DNA from: an uncultured Thioclava sp.
GTDB lineage: Bacteria; Pseudomonadota; Alphaproteobacteria; Rhodobacterales; Rhodobacteraceae
Length of the DNA: 64,000 nucleotides
Direction: 5' to 3'
NCBI RefSeq assembly: GCF_913064665.1
Contig: NZ_CAJYBT010000010.1
Location: 45,917 to 109,916, forward strand
The notes beneath the pieces are model-generated. The model saw nothing but the letters and a program-made list of their open reading frames with translations. It ran no database searches and was not told the DNA's origin. Shown here in pieces: positions 27,287-37,317 of the stretch; position 1 is the stretch's first letter; each line of letters starts with the position of its first letter. A program made the translations under genes and the position numbers.

Positions 27287-28330
27287 CTAGCGCAGCAGCG
27301 CATCCCGAAACCCAGCGCTGCGCGCCGAGTTTAGTGCGTTTTGCAGGGCAGAGGGCGCGCTGAAGGGGCCTGCGTAAACCACCGTCAAACGGCCCGCACG
27401 CCCTGTCGCCACCGGAAGCCCAAGCGCGCGCAGCCGTGCCTTTGCAGCCGCAGCATTGCTGGGCACGCCAAAGCTGCCCACCTGCACGAACCGCTTGCCA
27501 GACCCTGCCGGCTGGCGCGTCGCGCTGGACGCGGGGGCCACCGTCTTCGCGGACATCCGCGCGCTGGCCACGGGCACATAGATCACCCGCTGCTGGGGCA
27601 CTGCAACCATTCCCATCGGCGTCTTGGTATTCCAACGCTGCGCCATTTGCGCATCGCCCGACTGCGTGCGCGGCCCGCGATATGGGTTCAGACGCCCGTC
27701 TTCGAATGCGGGTTTCCAGCCACCCGGAGGTTCGGGCGAGGTCGTTACGACAGGTGCCACGCCCCCGACGCTGACCTCACGCGGGATTTTTTGCACCACA
27801 GGTTGCACCATGGCGACCTGTGCGCGCGTCGCACGCGTTTGCCCCCGAGCCGAGGCGGGTTGCGCCATCGCGCGCGGGGCCAGTGTCTTCACCGGGGAAT
27901 AGGGCGCGTTTGGCGAGCGCGCCTCGGGCACCATATTCGAGGCAATCGTGGCTATCGGCGCCTTCACGGAGCGCCGACTGAGCGTATTGCCGCGCATCAC
28001 GGGCGCCGCCATTTTCGGCGCCGGGGCTGCTTTTGCGATCACGGTTTTGGGGGCTACAACCTTCGCAGGGGCCGCAACAGCGACCTTTTCGGCAGGCAAG
28101 CTGGGTTTAAAGCCGCAAACCGCCGTGCGATCGCGGTTGATCCGCGGCACCCACTTAGTGGCATCGCCATAGCCCGCGCGCACGAATACGCAGCCCGCGC
28201 TATCGACATATTGACGCCCCTTAAACGAAGCGGGTGGCGTTTCTTCGGGCGCATAGCTTTGCGCCATTGCCCCGCTTGCGCCCATCACCGCCCCAAAAAG
28301 CGCAGCCGTCAAAACCCCACCAAACCGCAT
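27287..28330 (-). CDS. Exported SPOR-domain protein
   Basis: A 347-residue protein with a signal peptide (GGVLTAALFGAVMGASGAMA, cleavage before QSYAPEE). The N-terminal mature part has a two-cysteine motif (DSAGCVFVRAGYG ... TAVCGFKPS), followed by a long Ala/Pro/Lys-rich linker and a C-terminal SPOR domain (about the last 75 residues: KRFVQVGSFGVPSNAAAAKARL through RSAGFRDALLR), which binds denuded glycan strands at the septum. Start 28330 follows GGGGGC; ATG 28342 is an alternative. A role in septal peptidoglycan is inferred from SPOR alone. Confidence 0.85.
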   Translation of the reverse strand: MRFGGVLTAALFGAVMGASGAMAQSYAPEETPPASFKGRQYVDSAGCVFVRAGYGDATKWVPRINRDRTAVCGFKPSLPAEKVAVAAPAKVVAPKTVIAKAAPAPKMAAPVMRGNTLSRRSVKAPIATIASNMVPEARSPNAPYSPVKTLAPRAMAQPASARGQTRATRAQVAMVQPVVQKIPREVSVGGVAPVVTTSPEPPGGWKPAFEDGRLNPYRGPRTQSGDAQMAQRWNTKTPMGMVAVPQQRVIYVPVASARMSAKTVAPASSATRQPAGSGKRFVQVGSFGVPSNAAAAKARLRALGLPVATGRAGRLTVVYAGPFSAPSALQNALNSARSAGFRDALLR

Positions 28331-28397
28331 GCATGCCCCCATGTCTAATAAGGCTGGAGGATGGCGGAGTCTTGACGGTGAGTAAAGGAAAAATGGC

Positions 28398-29030
28398 TTA
28401 TTTTGTGCCAAACATCCGGTCACCCGCATCCCCTAGACCGGGCACGATATAAGCCTGATCATTCAGCTTTTCGTCAAGCGAGGCGGTGACGATCGGCACA
28501 TCGGGGTGGGCCTCACGCATCCGCGCAACACCTTCGGGGGCGGCCAGCAGGCATAGGAAGCGAATATTCTTGGCCCCCTTCGCCTTGATCAGATCAATCG
28601 CCGCGACTGAGCTATTGCCCGTCGCCAGCATCGGATCGACCACAATCGTCAGGCGGTTTTCCAACTCATTGGGCAGCTTGCAGTAATATTCGACCGGTTG
28701 CAGCGTCTCGGGGTCGCGATACAGCCCGACAAAGCCCACCCGCGCCGCCGGGATCAGCTCCAACACACCATCGAGCAACCCGTTGCCTGCGCGCAAGATC
28801 GACACCAGCGCCAACTTTTTGCCCTCAAGAATGGGGGCCTCCATTTCGCACAAAGGCGTCTGGATCGTGCGGGTCGTCATCTCCAGCTCGCGGGTGATCT
28901 CATAGGCCAGCAACAGGCTGATTTCGCGCAGCAATTGGCGGAAAGAATTGGTCGAAGTATCCTTGTCGCGCATCAAGGTCAGCTTGTGTTGCACCAGCGG
29001 GTGGTTCACCACGGTCAGATGATCAGTCAT
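28398..29030 (-). CDS. upp: Uracil phosphoribosyltransferase
   Basis: Converts uracil and PRPP to UMP. The 210-residue protein carries the family's [14 protein letters not shown], the PRPP-binding loop [17 protein letters not shown] near residue 130 and the uracil-binding [16 protein letters not shown] at the C-terminus. Its ATG overlaps the deoB stop (ATGA). It is the last gene of the nucleoside-salvage operon cdd-deoA-deoB-upp, using uracil released by DeoA. Confidence 0.97.
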   Translation of the reverse strand: MTDHLTVVNHPLVQHKLTLMRDKDTSTNSFRQLLREISLLLAYEITRELEMTTRTIQTPLCEMEAPILEGKKLALVSILRAGNGLLDGVLELIPAARVGFVGLYRDPETLQPVEYYCKLPNELENRLTIVVDPMLATGNSSVAAIDLIKAKGAKNIRFLCLLAAPEGVARMREAHPDVPIVTASLDEKLNDQAYIVPGLGDAGDRMFGTK

Positions 29031-30259
29031 GTCTTGTCCCTCACGAAAAACGATTTGCCCGGACCTTGAGCCGGGATGTTGAGATGATCCGCGATCGACG
29101 CGGCAATATCGGTGAAAGCGATCTGACCAATGCCGCGCGCGTCCAGCCCGGGCGCGCAAGCCAGAACCGGGACGCGTTCACGGGTGTGATCGTTGCCAGT
29201 CCAGGTCGGGTCATTGCCATGATCGGCGGTAAAGATCGCCAGATCCCCGGGGCGTAGCCGCGCCATGAACGCGTTTGCCACACCATCGAACCATTCCAGC
29301 GCGCGCGCATAGCCCGCCACGTCACGGCGATGGCCGAAAAGGCTGTCGAATTCAACGAAATTGGCGAAGGTCAGGCTGCCCTCTTCGGCTGTTTCGGCCA
29401 AGGCGATCAGGTGCTTGGCCAGATCGGCATCGCCCTTGCCCTTGTGCAGATGGGTGACGCCGCGATGGCTGAAAATATCGCCGATCTTGCCAATCGCATG
29501 GGTCACCCGGCCCGCGTCATAAGCCCAGTCCAGCAGCGTCGGCGCAGGCGCAGCCATGGCAAAATCGCGCCGGTTCGGCGTGCGCGTGAACACACCGTTT
29601 TCGCCGATAAAAGGGCGCGCGATTACGCGGCCCACCTTCATACCATGCAGCGTCGGCGCTAGCCCCTCGCACAGCGCCAGAAGCCGGTCGAGACCGAAAT
29701 GCTCTTCATGGGCGGCGATCTGAAACACGCTATCGGCCGAGGTGTAGCAGATCGGCCAGCCCGTGCGGATATGTTCGTCGCCGAGTTCTTCGATGATATT
29801 GGTGCCCGAGGCGTGGCAATTGCCCAAGACCCCCTTGGTTCCCGCAATCTCGCAGGCCTTGGCCACCAGATCGGGTGGGAAGCTGTTGGTCTTGTCAGGG
29901 AAATAATGCCAGTCCCACGGCACCGGAACGCCCGCCATTTCCCAATGCCCCGAGGGCGTGTCCTTGCCCGACGAGACCTCGGTTGCCGCGCCCCAAAGCC
30001 CCTGCGGCGCAGCGTCCAGACCGGGTGCCGCCACGCCAGAGGCCAGCGTGATCGCAGCCCCCAGACCCAGCGCATCCAGATGAGGCAGCTTCAGCGCCCC
30101 TTCCCGGCCCTGATCGGCGCGGCCCTGCGCGCAGGCCTGCGCGATGTGGCCCACGGTATTGGCACCGGTATCGGGCGTGCCGTCATTGAAAAATCGATCC
30201 GCATCGGGTGCGCCGCCAATGCCGACGCTGTCCATGACGATCAAAAACGCCCGGCTCAT
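29027..30259 (-). CDS. deoB: Phosphopentomutase
   Basis: Interconverts (deoxy)ribose 1-phosphate and 5-phosphate. The 410-residue protein has the metal-binding motifs of the alkaline-phosphatase-like superfamily: [16 protein letters not shown] at the N-terminus, a Thr in the [10 protein letters not shown] segment (phosphorylated residue) and [20 protein letters not shown] near residue 325. It overlaps both deoA and upp by four bases. It processes the sugar phosphate made by DeoA. Confidence 0.97.
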   Translation of the reverse strand: MSRAFLIVMDSVGIGGAPDADRFFNDGTPDTGANTVGHIAQACAQGRADQGREGALKLPHLDALGLGAAITLASGVAAPGLDAAPQGLWGAATEVSSGKDTPSGHWEMAGVPVPWDWHYFPDKTNSFPPDLVAKACEIAGTKGVLGNCHASGTNIIEELGDEHIRTGWPICYTSADSVFQIAAHEEHFGLDRLLALCEGLAPTLHGMKVGRVIARPFIGENGVFTRTPNRRDFAMAAPAPTLLDWAYDAGRVTHAIGKIGDIFSHRGVTHLHKGKGDADLAKHLIALAETAEEGSLTFANFVEFDSLFGHRRDVAGYARALEWFDGVANAFMARLRPGDLAIFTADHGNDPTWTGNDHTRERVPVLACAPGLDARGIGQIAFTDIAASIADHLNIPAQGPGKSFFVRDKT

Positions 30260-31566
30260 GCCCCGATCCTTTCGTGAATTAGCGGAGGCTCTTCTGGGGG
30301 CTCGTCGCTGAAGTGATAGGCGGCGCGCAGGGCGGCTTCGGCGGCATCGGCATGCGCGGCGTCGCTGGCATGGATCAGCATCAGCGGATCGCCCTTCCCC
30401 ATCGCCTCGCCAATCATGCGGATCTCTGACAGCCCCACCGAGGGGTTGATCTTGTCGCCCCCGACCAGCCGTCCGCCGCCCAGATGCACCACTGCCTCGC
30501 CCAGCGCGCGGGTGTCGATGCGCGCGATAAACCCATCCCGCGGCGCGTCCAGCGCGCGCACAACCGGGGCAGAGGGCAACCGGTCGGGGTAACGCTCCAC
30601 GAAATCTACGGGGCCCCCAAGGGCGGCCACCATTTTGCCGAAGATTTCCGCCGCGCGCCCCGTCTCAAGCGCATCGTCGATCCGCTCCGATCCTTCCTCG
30701 GCATCTGCCGCCAAGCCCGCCAGCACCAACGCCTCACCGCCCAGCGCCGCCGTGACATCCCACAACGCGCCGCTGACAGCCGTGCCGGTCAGCGTCTCCA
30801 TCACCTCGATCACCTCAAGCGCATTGCCCGCGCACAGGCCAAGCGGCTGATTCATATCGGTGATCAGCGCAGTGGTCTTGCAGCCCGCGCCATTGGCGGT
30901 CTCAACCAGACTTTTCGCCAAGGCGCGCGCCTCATCTGCCGTGGCCATGAACGCGCCAGAGCCGACTTTGACATCGAGGATCAGCCCCTCCAGCCCGGCG
31001 GCGAGTTTTTTCGACAGGATCGAGGCAGTGATCAGATCAATGCTTTCGACCGTGCCCGAGATATCGCGAATGCCGTAAAGGCGCTTGTCGGCGGGCGCGA
31101 TTTCCTCGGTCGCGCCGACAATAGCGCAGCCGACTTCGCCCACCACTTTGCGCAAGACCTCAATGCCGGGCAGCGCGCGATAGCCGGGGATCGATTCCAT
31201 CTTGTCCAATGTGCCGCCGGTATGGCCCAGCCCGCGCCCCGAGATCATCGGAACGTAGCAGCCACACGCCGCCAGCGCCGGGGCGAGTAGCAGCGACACG
31301 CTATCGCCCACCCCGCCGGTCGAGTGCTTGTCGATCACCGGGCCGGGCATATCCCATTGCAGAACTGAACCGCTGTCGCGCATCGCTTGCGTCAGCGCCA
31401 CACGGCCGGACGACCCGATCCCCTTGAGCAGCACGGCCATCGCAAAAGCCCCCGCCTGCGCATCCGAAACCGCACCATCGGCCAAGCCACGCGCGAACCA
31501 TGCCGCGCCCTCAGCCGATAGCCCATTCCCATCGCGCACCGCGCGGATGACCGAACGCGCATCCAT
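30256..31566 (-). CDS. deoA: Thymidine phosphorylase
   Basis: Phosphorolysis of thymidine and deoxyuridine to base and deoxyribose 1-phosphate. The 436-residue protein shows DKHSTGGVGDSVSLLLAP (phosphate and substrate loop), MISGRGLGHTGGTLDKMESIPG (the family signature) and LDVKVGSGAFM. Its ATG overlaps the cdd stop by one base, and its stop overlaps deoB. Length and motifs are those of bacterial DeoA. Confidence 0.97.
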   Translation of the reverse strand: MDARSVIRAVRDGNGLSAEGAAWFARGLADGAVSDAQAGAFAMAVLLKGIGSSGRVALTQAMRDSGSVLQWDMPGPVIDKHSTGGVGDSVSLLLAPALAACGCYVPMISGRGLGHTGGTLDKMESIPGYRALPGIEVLRKVVGEVGCAIVGATEEIAPADKRLYGIRDISGTVESIDLITASILSKKLAAGLEGLILDVKVGSGAFMATADEARALAKSLVETANGAGCKTTALITDMNQPLGLCAGNALEVIEVMETLTGTAVSGALWDVTAALGGEALVLAGLAADAEEGSERIDDALETGRAAEIFGKMVAALGGPVDFVERYPDRLPSAPVVRALDAPRDGFIARIDTRALGEAVVHLGGGRLVGGDKINPSVGLSEIRMIGEAMGKGDPLMLIHASDAAHADAAEAALRAAYHFSDEPPEEPPLIHERIGA

Positions 31567-31958
31567 CAGACGTTATCCATATGGCTCATGTCGAAACGCC
31601 CCGGCAGCAGCGCGCCCACCGAGGTATCCAGCCGCTCGCCCGCAGTTGTCGCCAGCGTCACCGGCGTGTCATGGCGCGCAAATTCCGCCAGTTTCTGGCG
31701 ACACCCGCCACAGGGCGGCACCGGGCTCGGGCAATCGGCAATCACGGCCACTTCGATAATCTCGGTTTCCCCCGCGGCAATCATCGCGGCAATCGCCCCC
31801 GCCTCGGCGCAGGTGCCCTCGGGATAGGCCACATTCTCGACATTGACGCCGCGATAGATCGTGCCCGAGGCGCCGCGCACCGCCGCCCCCACCTTGAATT
31901 TGGAATAGGGGGCATAGGCGTTTTCGCGCACCTGACGCGCGGCATCGAGAAGCGACAT
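31566..31958 (-). CDS. cdd: Cytidine deaminase
   Basis: Deaminates cytidine and deoxycytidine to (deoxy)uridine. The 130-residue tetrameric-type enzyme has the zinc motif CAEAGAIAAM (Cys-x-Glu, with Ala where the second His/Cys-class enzymes have similar residues) near residue 50 and PCGGCRQ near residue 85. GGAG lies seven bases before the ATG. It is the first gene of the cdd-deoA-deoB-upp operon; its promoter must lie in the gap shared with divergent maeB. Confidence 0.95.
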   Translation of the reverse strand: MSLLDAARQVRENAYAPYSKFKVGAAVRGASGTIYRGVNVENVAYPEGTCAEAGAIAAMIAAGETEIIEVAVIADCPSPVPPCGGCRQKLAEFARHDTPVTLATTAGERLDTSVGALLPGRFDMSHMDNV

Positions 31959-32197
31959 GGCCGTCTCCGGACTGGGCTGGACGGGCAAATTTGTCCAGCT
32001 GGTTGAGTTTTGCCGATCCTGCGCCGGGCGCGCGGATGATGCAAGCGGTGACGCCAGATCAGCCCCCGCTCTCGATCAGTTCATGCCCCTAGGTCAGCGA
32101 GAGGCTTGCATTTGTAGCCCTTGTGCTATCTAGAACGAAAGTATGAATCGCGATCAGACGAGATAGTTTAGCACTAAACCAGTTCCGGGAGAGGCAC

Positions 32198-34474
32198 ATG
32201 GAAGAGGTTCGTCAGGACAATCACCGGCAATCGGCATTGGACTATCACGCCTATCCAAAGCCCGGCAAACTGGAGATTCGCGCCACCAAGCCGCTGGCCA
32301 ATGGCCGCGATTTGGCGCGCGCCTATTCACCCGGCGTGGCCGAGGCCAGCCTTGAGATAAAGGCCAACCCAGACACCGCACGCGACTACACCGCGCGGGG
32401 CAATCTGGTCGGCGTCGTAACCAATGGCACCGCCGTGCTGGGGCTGGGCAATATCGGCGCGCTTGCCGCCAAACCGGTGATGGAAGGCAAGGCGGTTCTG
32501 TTCAAGAAATTCGCCGATATCGACGCGTTCGATATCGAACTGAACGAAAGCGACCCCGAGAAACTGGCCGAGATCGTCTGCGCACTAGAGCCGACCTTTG
32601 GCGCGATCAACCTTGAAGACATCAAGGCACCCGAATGCTTCATCGTTGAGAAAATCTGTCGTGAGCGGATGAATATCCCGGTCTTTCATGACGATCAGCA
32701 CGGCACCGCGATTGTTGTGGGGGCGGCTGCCACCAATGCGCTTCATCTGAGCCACAAGAAATTCGAAGACATCAAGATTGTGTCCACCGGCGGCGGGGCG
32801 GCGGGGATTGCCTGCCTTAACATGCTGCTCAAGCTTGGCGTGAAGCGTGAAAATGTGTGGCTGTGTGACATTGCCGGGCTGGTTTACAAGGGCCGCGAGG
32901 CCGAGATGACGCCGCAAAAGGCCAATTATGCACAAGACAGCGATCTGCGCAGCTTGGACGACGTTATCGACGGGGCGGATATGTTCCTCGGGCTCTCTGG
33001 CCCCGGCGTTCTGACGCCCGAAATGGTCGCCAAGATGGCCGACAAGCCGATCATTTTTGCGCTGGCCAACCCGACCCCGGAAATCCTGCCCGATCTGGCG
33101 CGCGCGGTCGCGCCCGGTGCAATCATCGCCACGGGACGCAGCGATTTCCCCAATCAAGTCAATAACGTACTGTGTTTCCCCTTCATCTTTCGCGGCGCGC
33201 TGGATGTGGGGGCCACAACGATCAACGACGAGATGCAGATCGCCTGTATCGAAGGCATCGCCAAGCTCGCGCGTCAGACCACCAGCGCCGAGGCCGCCGC
33301 CGCCTATCGCGGCGAAAAGCTGACCTTTGGCACCGAATATCTGATCCCGAAGCCGTTTGATCCGCGTTTGATGGGCGTCGTAGCCAGCGCCGTGGCCAAG
33401 GCCGCGATGGAGACCGGAGTGGCGACCCGTCCGCTGGAAGATCCCGCAGCTTATAAGCTCAAACTTGATGGTTCGGTGTTCAAATCGGCGCTGCTGATGC
33501 GCCCGGTCTTCGAGGCTGCGGCCACCGCCTCGCGCCGCATCGTGTTCGCCGAGGGCGAGGATGAACGCGTGCTGCGCGCCGCCAATGCGATGATCGAGGA
33601 AACCACCGATACGCCGATTCTGATCGGGCGCCCCGAGGTGATCGAGATGCGCTGCGAGCGCGCCGGTCTGCCGCTGCGCCTGTCGGATCTGGAAATCGTG
33701 AACCCACAAGACGACCCGCGCTATCGCGACTACTGGGGCACCTATCACGAGCTGATGGCGCGCCGTGGCATCACGCCTGATCTGGCGCGCGCGATCATGC
33801 GCACCAACACCACCGCGATTGCCGCCATCATGGTGCATCGCGAAGAGGCGGATTCCATGATCTGCGGCACCTTTGGGCAGTATTTGTGGCACCTGAAATA
33901 TGTTCGCGAGATTCTTGCGCGCGGCAAGTTGCGTCCCGTTGGCGCGTTGTCCCTGATGATCCTTGAGGATGAGCCGCTGTTCGTCGCGGACACGCAGGTG
34001 CATCACACTCCGACCGCCGAGCAGCTTGTGGAAACCGTGATCGGGGCGGCGCGTCATGTCTGCCGCTTTGGGTTGCGACCCAAAATCGCACTATGCTCGC
34101 ATAGTCAGTTCGGCAATCTCGACACCGATAGCGGCGAGCGGATGCGCGAGGCGATGAACCTGCTGTTGCTGCGCGAGGTCGATTTCGATTTCGAAGGCGA
34201 GATGCATGTCGATGCCGCACTCGACTCCGAAACGCGCGCCCGCCTGATGCCCGAGAGCCGCTTTGAGGGGCCCGCCAATGTACTGGTCTTCGCCAATACC
34301 GATGCGGCCTCGGGGGTGCGCAACATCCTCAAGATGAAGGCCGGCGGGCTGGAAGTCGGGCCGATCCTGATGGGGATGGGCAACAAGGTGCATATCGTGA
34401 CGCCCTCGATCACCTCGCGCGGCTTGCTCAATATGTCCGCGATCGCAGGCACTCCGGTTTCGCATTACAGCTGA
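32198..34474 (+). CDS. maeB: NADP-dependent malic enzyme with C-terminal phosphotransacetylase-like domain
   Basis: Oxidative decarboxylation of malate to pyruvate, making NADPH. Residues 1-430 are the malic enzyme ([45 protein letters not shown], then the dinucleotide segment [15 protein letters not shown]). Residues about 440-758 are the phosphotransacetylase-like domain ([20 protein letters not shown] to [13 protein letters not shown]), which in MaeB proteins is regulatory, not catalytic. GGGAGAGG precedes the ATG. It supplies pyruvate during growth on C2-C4 acids and fatty acids. Confidence 0.96.
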   Translation: MEEVRQDNHRQSALDYHAYPKPGKLEIRATKPLANGRDLARAYSPGVAEASLEIKANPDTARDYTARGNLVGVVTNGTAVLGLGNIGALAAKPVMEGKAVLFKKFADIDAFDIELNESDPEKLAEIVCALEPTFGAINLEDIKAPECFIVEKICRERMNIPVFHDDQHGTAIVVGAAATNALHLSHKKFEDIKIVSTGGGAAGIACLNMLLKLGVKRENVWLCDIAGLVYKGREAEMTPQKANYAQDSDLRSLDDVIDGADMFLGLSGPGVLTPEMVAKMADKPIIFALANPTPEILPDLARAVAPGAIIATGRSDFPNQVNNVLCFPFIFRGALDVGATTINDEMQIACIEGIAKLARQTTSAEAAAAYRGEKLTFGTEYLIPKPFDPRLMGVVASAVAKAAMETGVATRPLEDPAAYKLKLDGSVFKSALLMRPVFEAAATASRRIVFAEGEDERVLRAANAMIEETTDTPILIGRPEVIEMRCERAGLPLRLSDLEIVNPQDDPRYRDYWGTYHELMARRGITPDLARAIMRTNTTAIAAIMVHREEADSMICGTFGQYLWHLKYVREILARGKLRPVGALSLMILEDEPLFVADTQVHHTPTAEQLVETVIGAARHVCRFGLRPKIALCSHSQFGNLDTDSGERMREAMNLLLLREVDFDFEGEMHVDAALDSETRARLMPESRFEGPANVLVFANTDAASGVRNILKMKAGGLEVGPILMGMGNKVHIVTPSITSRGLLNMSAIAGTPVSHYS

Positions 34475-34486
34475 GTCGCGCGCGGG

Positions 34487-34575
34487 TTTGCAAAGCCCGC
34501 CCGCCCGTCGCAAAGCATGAACAATCCCGCAGAGTTTGCAAAACTTTGCGGGACCATTTCCGCAGATTCTGCAAA
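34487..34575. promoter_or_regulatory. TTTGCAAA box cluster upstream of prpE (predicted ScfR/PccR sites)
   Basis: Perfect TTTGCAAA at 34487-34494 and 34535-34542, with the half-matching TTTGCGGG at 34545-34552 and TCTGCAAA at 34568-34575, all between maeB and prpE. TTTGCAAA is the core of sites bound by short-chain acyl-CoA regulators (ScfR family: PccR, RamB), which in Rhodobacter control propionyl-CoA assimilation. The first box is framed by GCGGG/CCCGC. Assignment is by motif and by the neighbouring propionyl-CoA synthetase. Confidence 0.65.
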
Positions 34576-34674
34576 ATCCCTCCCCCATCCCTGCAATGTG
34601 CGCGGTAACATTCTTGCGCCAATGCCCCCTGCGGCTTAACACAATCTTCATATTCCTGAGGAGGAGGCATTCGC

Positions 34675-36567
34675 ATGGGCTATAAAGAGGTCTATTCCGC
34701 GTGGCAGGCAGATCCTGACAAATTTTGGATGCAGGCGGCTGAGAAAATCGATTGGGACAGCAAGCCTTCCAAGGCGCTGTTTGACGGCGATGCCCCTTTC
34801 TTTGAGTGGTTCTCGGACGGGATGGTCAACACCTGCTGGAACGCGGTGGACCGCCATGTCGAGGCGGGGCGCGGCGATCAAATCGCGATCATGCATGAAA
34901 GCCCGATCACCCATTCGACCAAGGGCATCACCTACCGCGAGTTGCAAACGCGCGTGGCCAGCCTCGCCGGGGCGCTGAAAATGCGCGGCGTCGAAAAGGG
35001 CGACCGCGTCATCATCTACATGCCGATGATCCCCGAAGCCTTGGAGGCGATGCTGGCCTGCGCGCGCATCGGTGCGGTCCATTCGGTCGTGTTTGGCGGA
35101 TTTGCCGCCAATGAGCTTGCCGTGCGGATCGACGATTGCACCCCCAAGGCGATCATCGCGGCGAGTTGCGGGCTCGAACCGGGGCGGGTGGTGCATTATA
35201 AGCCGCTGCTCGACGAGGCGATTGAACTGGCCACGCATAAGCCTGAATTCTGCGTCATCTTCCAACGCGAACAGGAAGTCGCCAAGCTGATCGAGGGGCG
35301 CGATTTCAGCTGGCACGGCTTCCAATATGGCGTGAAACCTGCGGAATGCGTGCCCGTTGAGGGCAACCACCCCGCCTATATATTGTACACCTCCGGCACG
35401 ACCGGCCAGCCCAAGGGCGTGGTGCGCCATACCGGCGGCCATCTGGTCGCGCTGCAATGGTCGATGAACAATATTTACAAGATTGAGGAGGGCGACCGGT
35501 TCTGGGCGGCCTCGGATGTCGGCTGGGTCGTGGGCCACAGCTATATCTGTTACGGCCCGTTGATTGCCGGTGCCACCACCGTCGTGTTTGAGGGTAAGCC
35601 GATTGGCACGCCCCATCCCGGCGTGTTCTGGCGCATCATCCAGAACAACCGGATCAAGTCCTTCTTCACCGCCCCTACCGCCCTGCGCGCCATCAAGCGC
35701 GAGGACCCGACCGGCGAATGGATCAAGCGCTACAAGTTGCACGACCTACAGGCGCTGTTTCTGGCGGGTGAGAGGGCCGACCCCGACACCGTGGAATGGG
35801 CGCAAAAGCATCTGAACGTGCCAGTCGTCGATCACTGGTGGCAGACCGAAACCGGCTGGGCGATTGCCGCCAACCCGATCGGGATCGAAGAATTGCCAAC
35901 CAAGGTGGGCAGCCCGTCCGTGCCGATGCCCGGCTATGATGTGCAAGTTCTGGATGAAGGCGGCCACCCGCTTCCCCCCGGCGAATTGGGCGCAATCACG
36001 ATCAAGCTGCCGCTGCCTCCGGGCACCTTGCCGACGCTGTGGAATGCCGAAGACCGGTTCAAGAAAAGCTATCTCGAACATTTCCCCGGCTATTACGAAA
36101 CAGGCGATGCGGGCTACATCGACGAGGACGGCTATCTTTACATCATGGCGCGCACCGATGACGTGATCAACGTCGCCGGCCACCGCCTGTCCACTGGCGC
36201 GATGGAAGAGGTCTTGGCGGGTCATCCAGATGTTGCGGAATGCGCCGTGATCGGTGTGGCAGATGACCTGAAGGGACAAAGCCCGATGGGATTCTTGTGC
36301 CTCAATTCCGGCTGCAACCGCCCCGAGGCCGAAATCGTCCAGGAATGCGTCAAGCGCGTGCGCGACAAGATCGGTCCGGTCGCGGCGTTCAAGCTGGCCT
36401 GCATTGTCGACCGCCTGCCCAAGACCCGCTCGGGCAAGATTTTGCGCGCAACGATGGTCAAGATCGCCGACGGGCAAGACTGGAAAATGCCCGCCACGAT
36501 CGACGACCCGGCGATTCTGGATGAGATCACGCAAGCGTTGAAAGTACTGGGCTATCCCAAAGCCTGA
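34675..36567 (+). CDS. prpE: Propionyl-CoA synthetase
   Basis: Activates propionate (and more slowly acetate) to the CoA thioester. The 630-residue protein has the acetyl-CoA synthetase fold: N-terminal YKEVYSAWQADPDKFW, P-loop YILYTSGTTGQPKGVVRHTGGH near residue 235, DVGWVVGHSYICYGPL, WWQTETGWAI, ETGDAGYIDEDGYLYIMARTDDVINVAGHRLS, and the acylatable Lys in TRSGKILRATM. AGGAGGAGG lies before the ATG. The TTTGCAAA boxes upstream, and meaB elsewhere in the window, fit propionate use by the methylmalonyl-CoA pathway. Confidence 0.93.
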   Translation: MGYKEVYSAWQADPDKFWMQAAEKIDWDSKPSKALFDGDAPFFEWFSDGMVNTCWNAVDRHVEAGRGDQIAIMHESPITHSTKGITYRELQTRVASLAGALKMRGVEKGDRVIIYMPMIPEALEAMLACARIGAVHSVVFGGFAANELAVRIDDCTPKAIIAASCGLEPGRVVHYKPLLDEAIELATHKPEFCVIFQREQEVAKLIEGRDFSWHGFQYGVKPAECVPVEGNHPAYILYTSGTTGQPKGVVRHTGGHLVALQWSMNNIYKIEEGDRFWAASDVGWVVGHSYICYGPLIAGATTVVFEGKPIGTPHPGVFWRIIQNNRIKSFFTAPTALRAIKREDPTGEWIKRYKLHDLQALFLAGERADPDTVEWAQKHLNVPVVDHWWQTETGWAIAANPIGIEELPTKVGSPSVPMPGYDVQVLDEGGHPLPPGELGAITIKLPLPPGTLPTLWNAEDRFKKSYLEHFPGYYETGDAGYIDEDGYLYIMARTDDVINVAGHRLSTGAMEEVLAGHPDVAECAVIGVADDLKGQSPMGFLCLNSGCNRPEAEIVQECVKRVRDKIGPVAAFKLACIVDRLPKTRSGKILRATMVKIADGQDWKMPATIDDPAILDEITQALKVLGYPKA

Positions 36568-36579
36568 CCCACAAACGTC

Positions 36580-36606
36580 AGGCGCGCCCTGCAAAAAGGC
36601 GCGCCT
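36580..36606 (+). terminator. Hairpin after prpE
   Basis: AGGCGCGCC and GGCGCGCCT form a perfect nine-base-pair stem, 13 bases after the prpE stop. It lacks a T-run, so it may act as a weak terminator or mRNA-stabilising structure. Confidence 0.5.
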
Positions 36607-36729
36607 GCATCGGAATTGCGACAGTTTCTAAAGTTTTTTTGCCCTGTCACCTCGCTGACCCTGCTCTGACAAAAAGCGTTACTTGATTTACGTGCACGTC
36701 ACGCCGATGATCCGTGCAGGGTATTAAAC

Positions 36730-37317
36730 ATGAAAACGCCGAGTATATTTCGGAATACAGATCAAGCCTCGTATGAGGACGCCGCCAGACTCGAGCGAAT
36801 TTCGATGCACGGTCATGATGCGCGCACCGCACTTGCCGACACTCTCGGCAGGCTGAGTTTGATACCCGACACCTCACTTGATCCCCAAACAAGCCTGCAG
36901 CTTGATCGCATTCCAAAAGCCAGAAAGTATCTCGCGCAGTTCTTGCAACAGGGTTTAGAACGCACTATGCCCAACGTCGCGCCAGTTGCGGCGGCACGGC
37001 TGCAACCGATCGGATCGGGGCGCGAAAGCAGCACTTCGTCCCATTACGCCACCACCGATCTGCGATTGATCGCAAGCGCGTTCGAGCAATGCGGCTACGC
37101 CCATTTCATGCGCCAATATCACAAGCGCATCGCGGTGGCCGGGGCCATTGGTAAGAGCATGCCGGTCCGCCAGATCGGTTCCCAACAATGCGCCCTCAAT
37201 CGTGGGGGCTATATTGAGTTTCACGACCTCGCGCGCGAAGCTCTTGATAGAATGGACAGATTGTTCCATCAGATAATAGTCAATTTTCAATTAAAGAATT
37301 TTATCGCTCATGAATAA
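36730..37317 (+). CDS. Protein with histidine-kinase-like H box and no ATPase domain (possible phosphotransfer protein)
   Basis: A 195-residue soluble protein. Residues 26-46 contain H29-D-A-R-T-A-L followed by ADTLGRLSLI, matching the H box of histidine-kinase dimerisation domains (H-[DE]-x-R-[TN]-P-L). A second amphipathic helix follows (IPKARKYLAQFLQQGLER, about 60-78), so residues 20-80 could be a DHp helical hairpin. The rest (80-195) has none of the N, G1 or G2 boxes of the catalytic domain. The stop overlaps the next ATG by eight bases, coupling it to a response-regulator-type protein. Function as a phosphotransfer partner is my inference. Confidence 0.6.
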   Translation: MKTPSIFRNTDQASYEDAARLERISMHGHDARTALADTLGRLSLIPDTSLDPQTSLQLDRIPKARKYLAQFLQQGLERTMPNVAPVAAARLQPIGSGRESSTSSHYATTDLRLIASAFEQCGYAHFMRQYHKRIAVAGAIGKSMPVRQIGSQQCALNRGGYIEFHDLAREALDRMDRLFHQIIVNFQLKNFIAHE

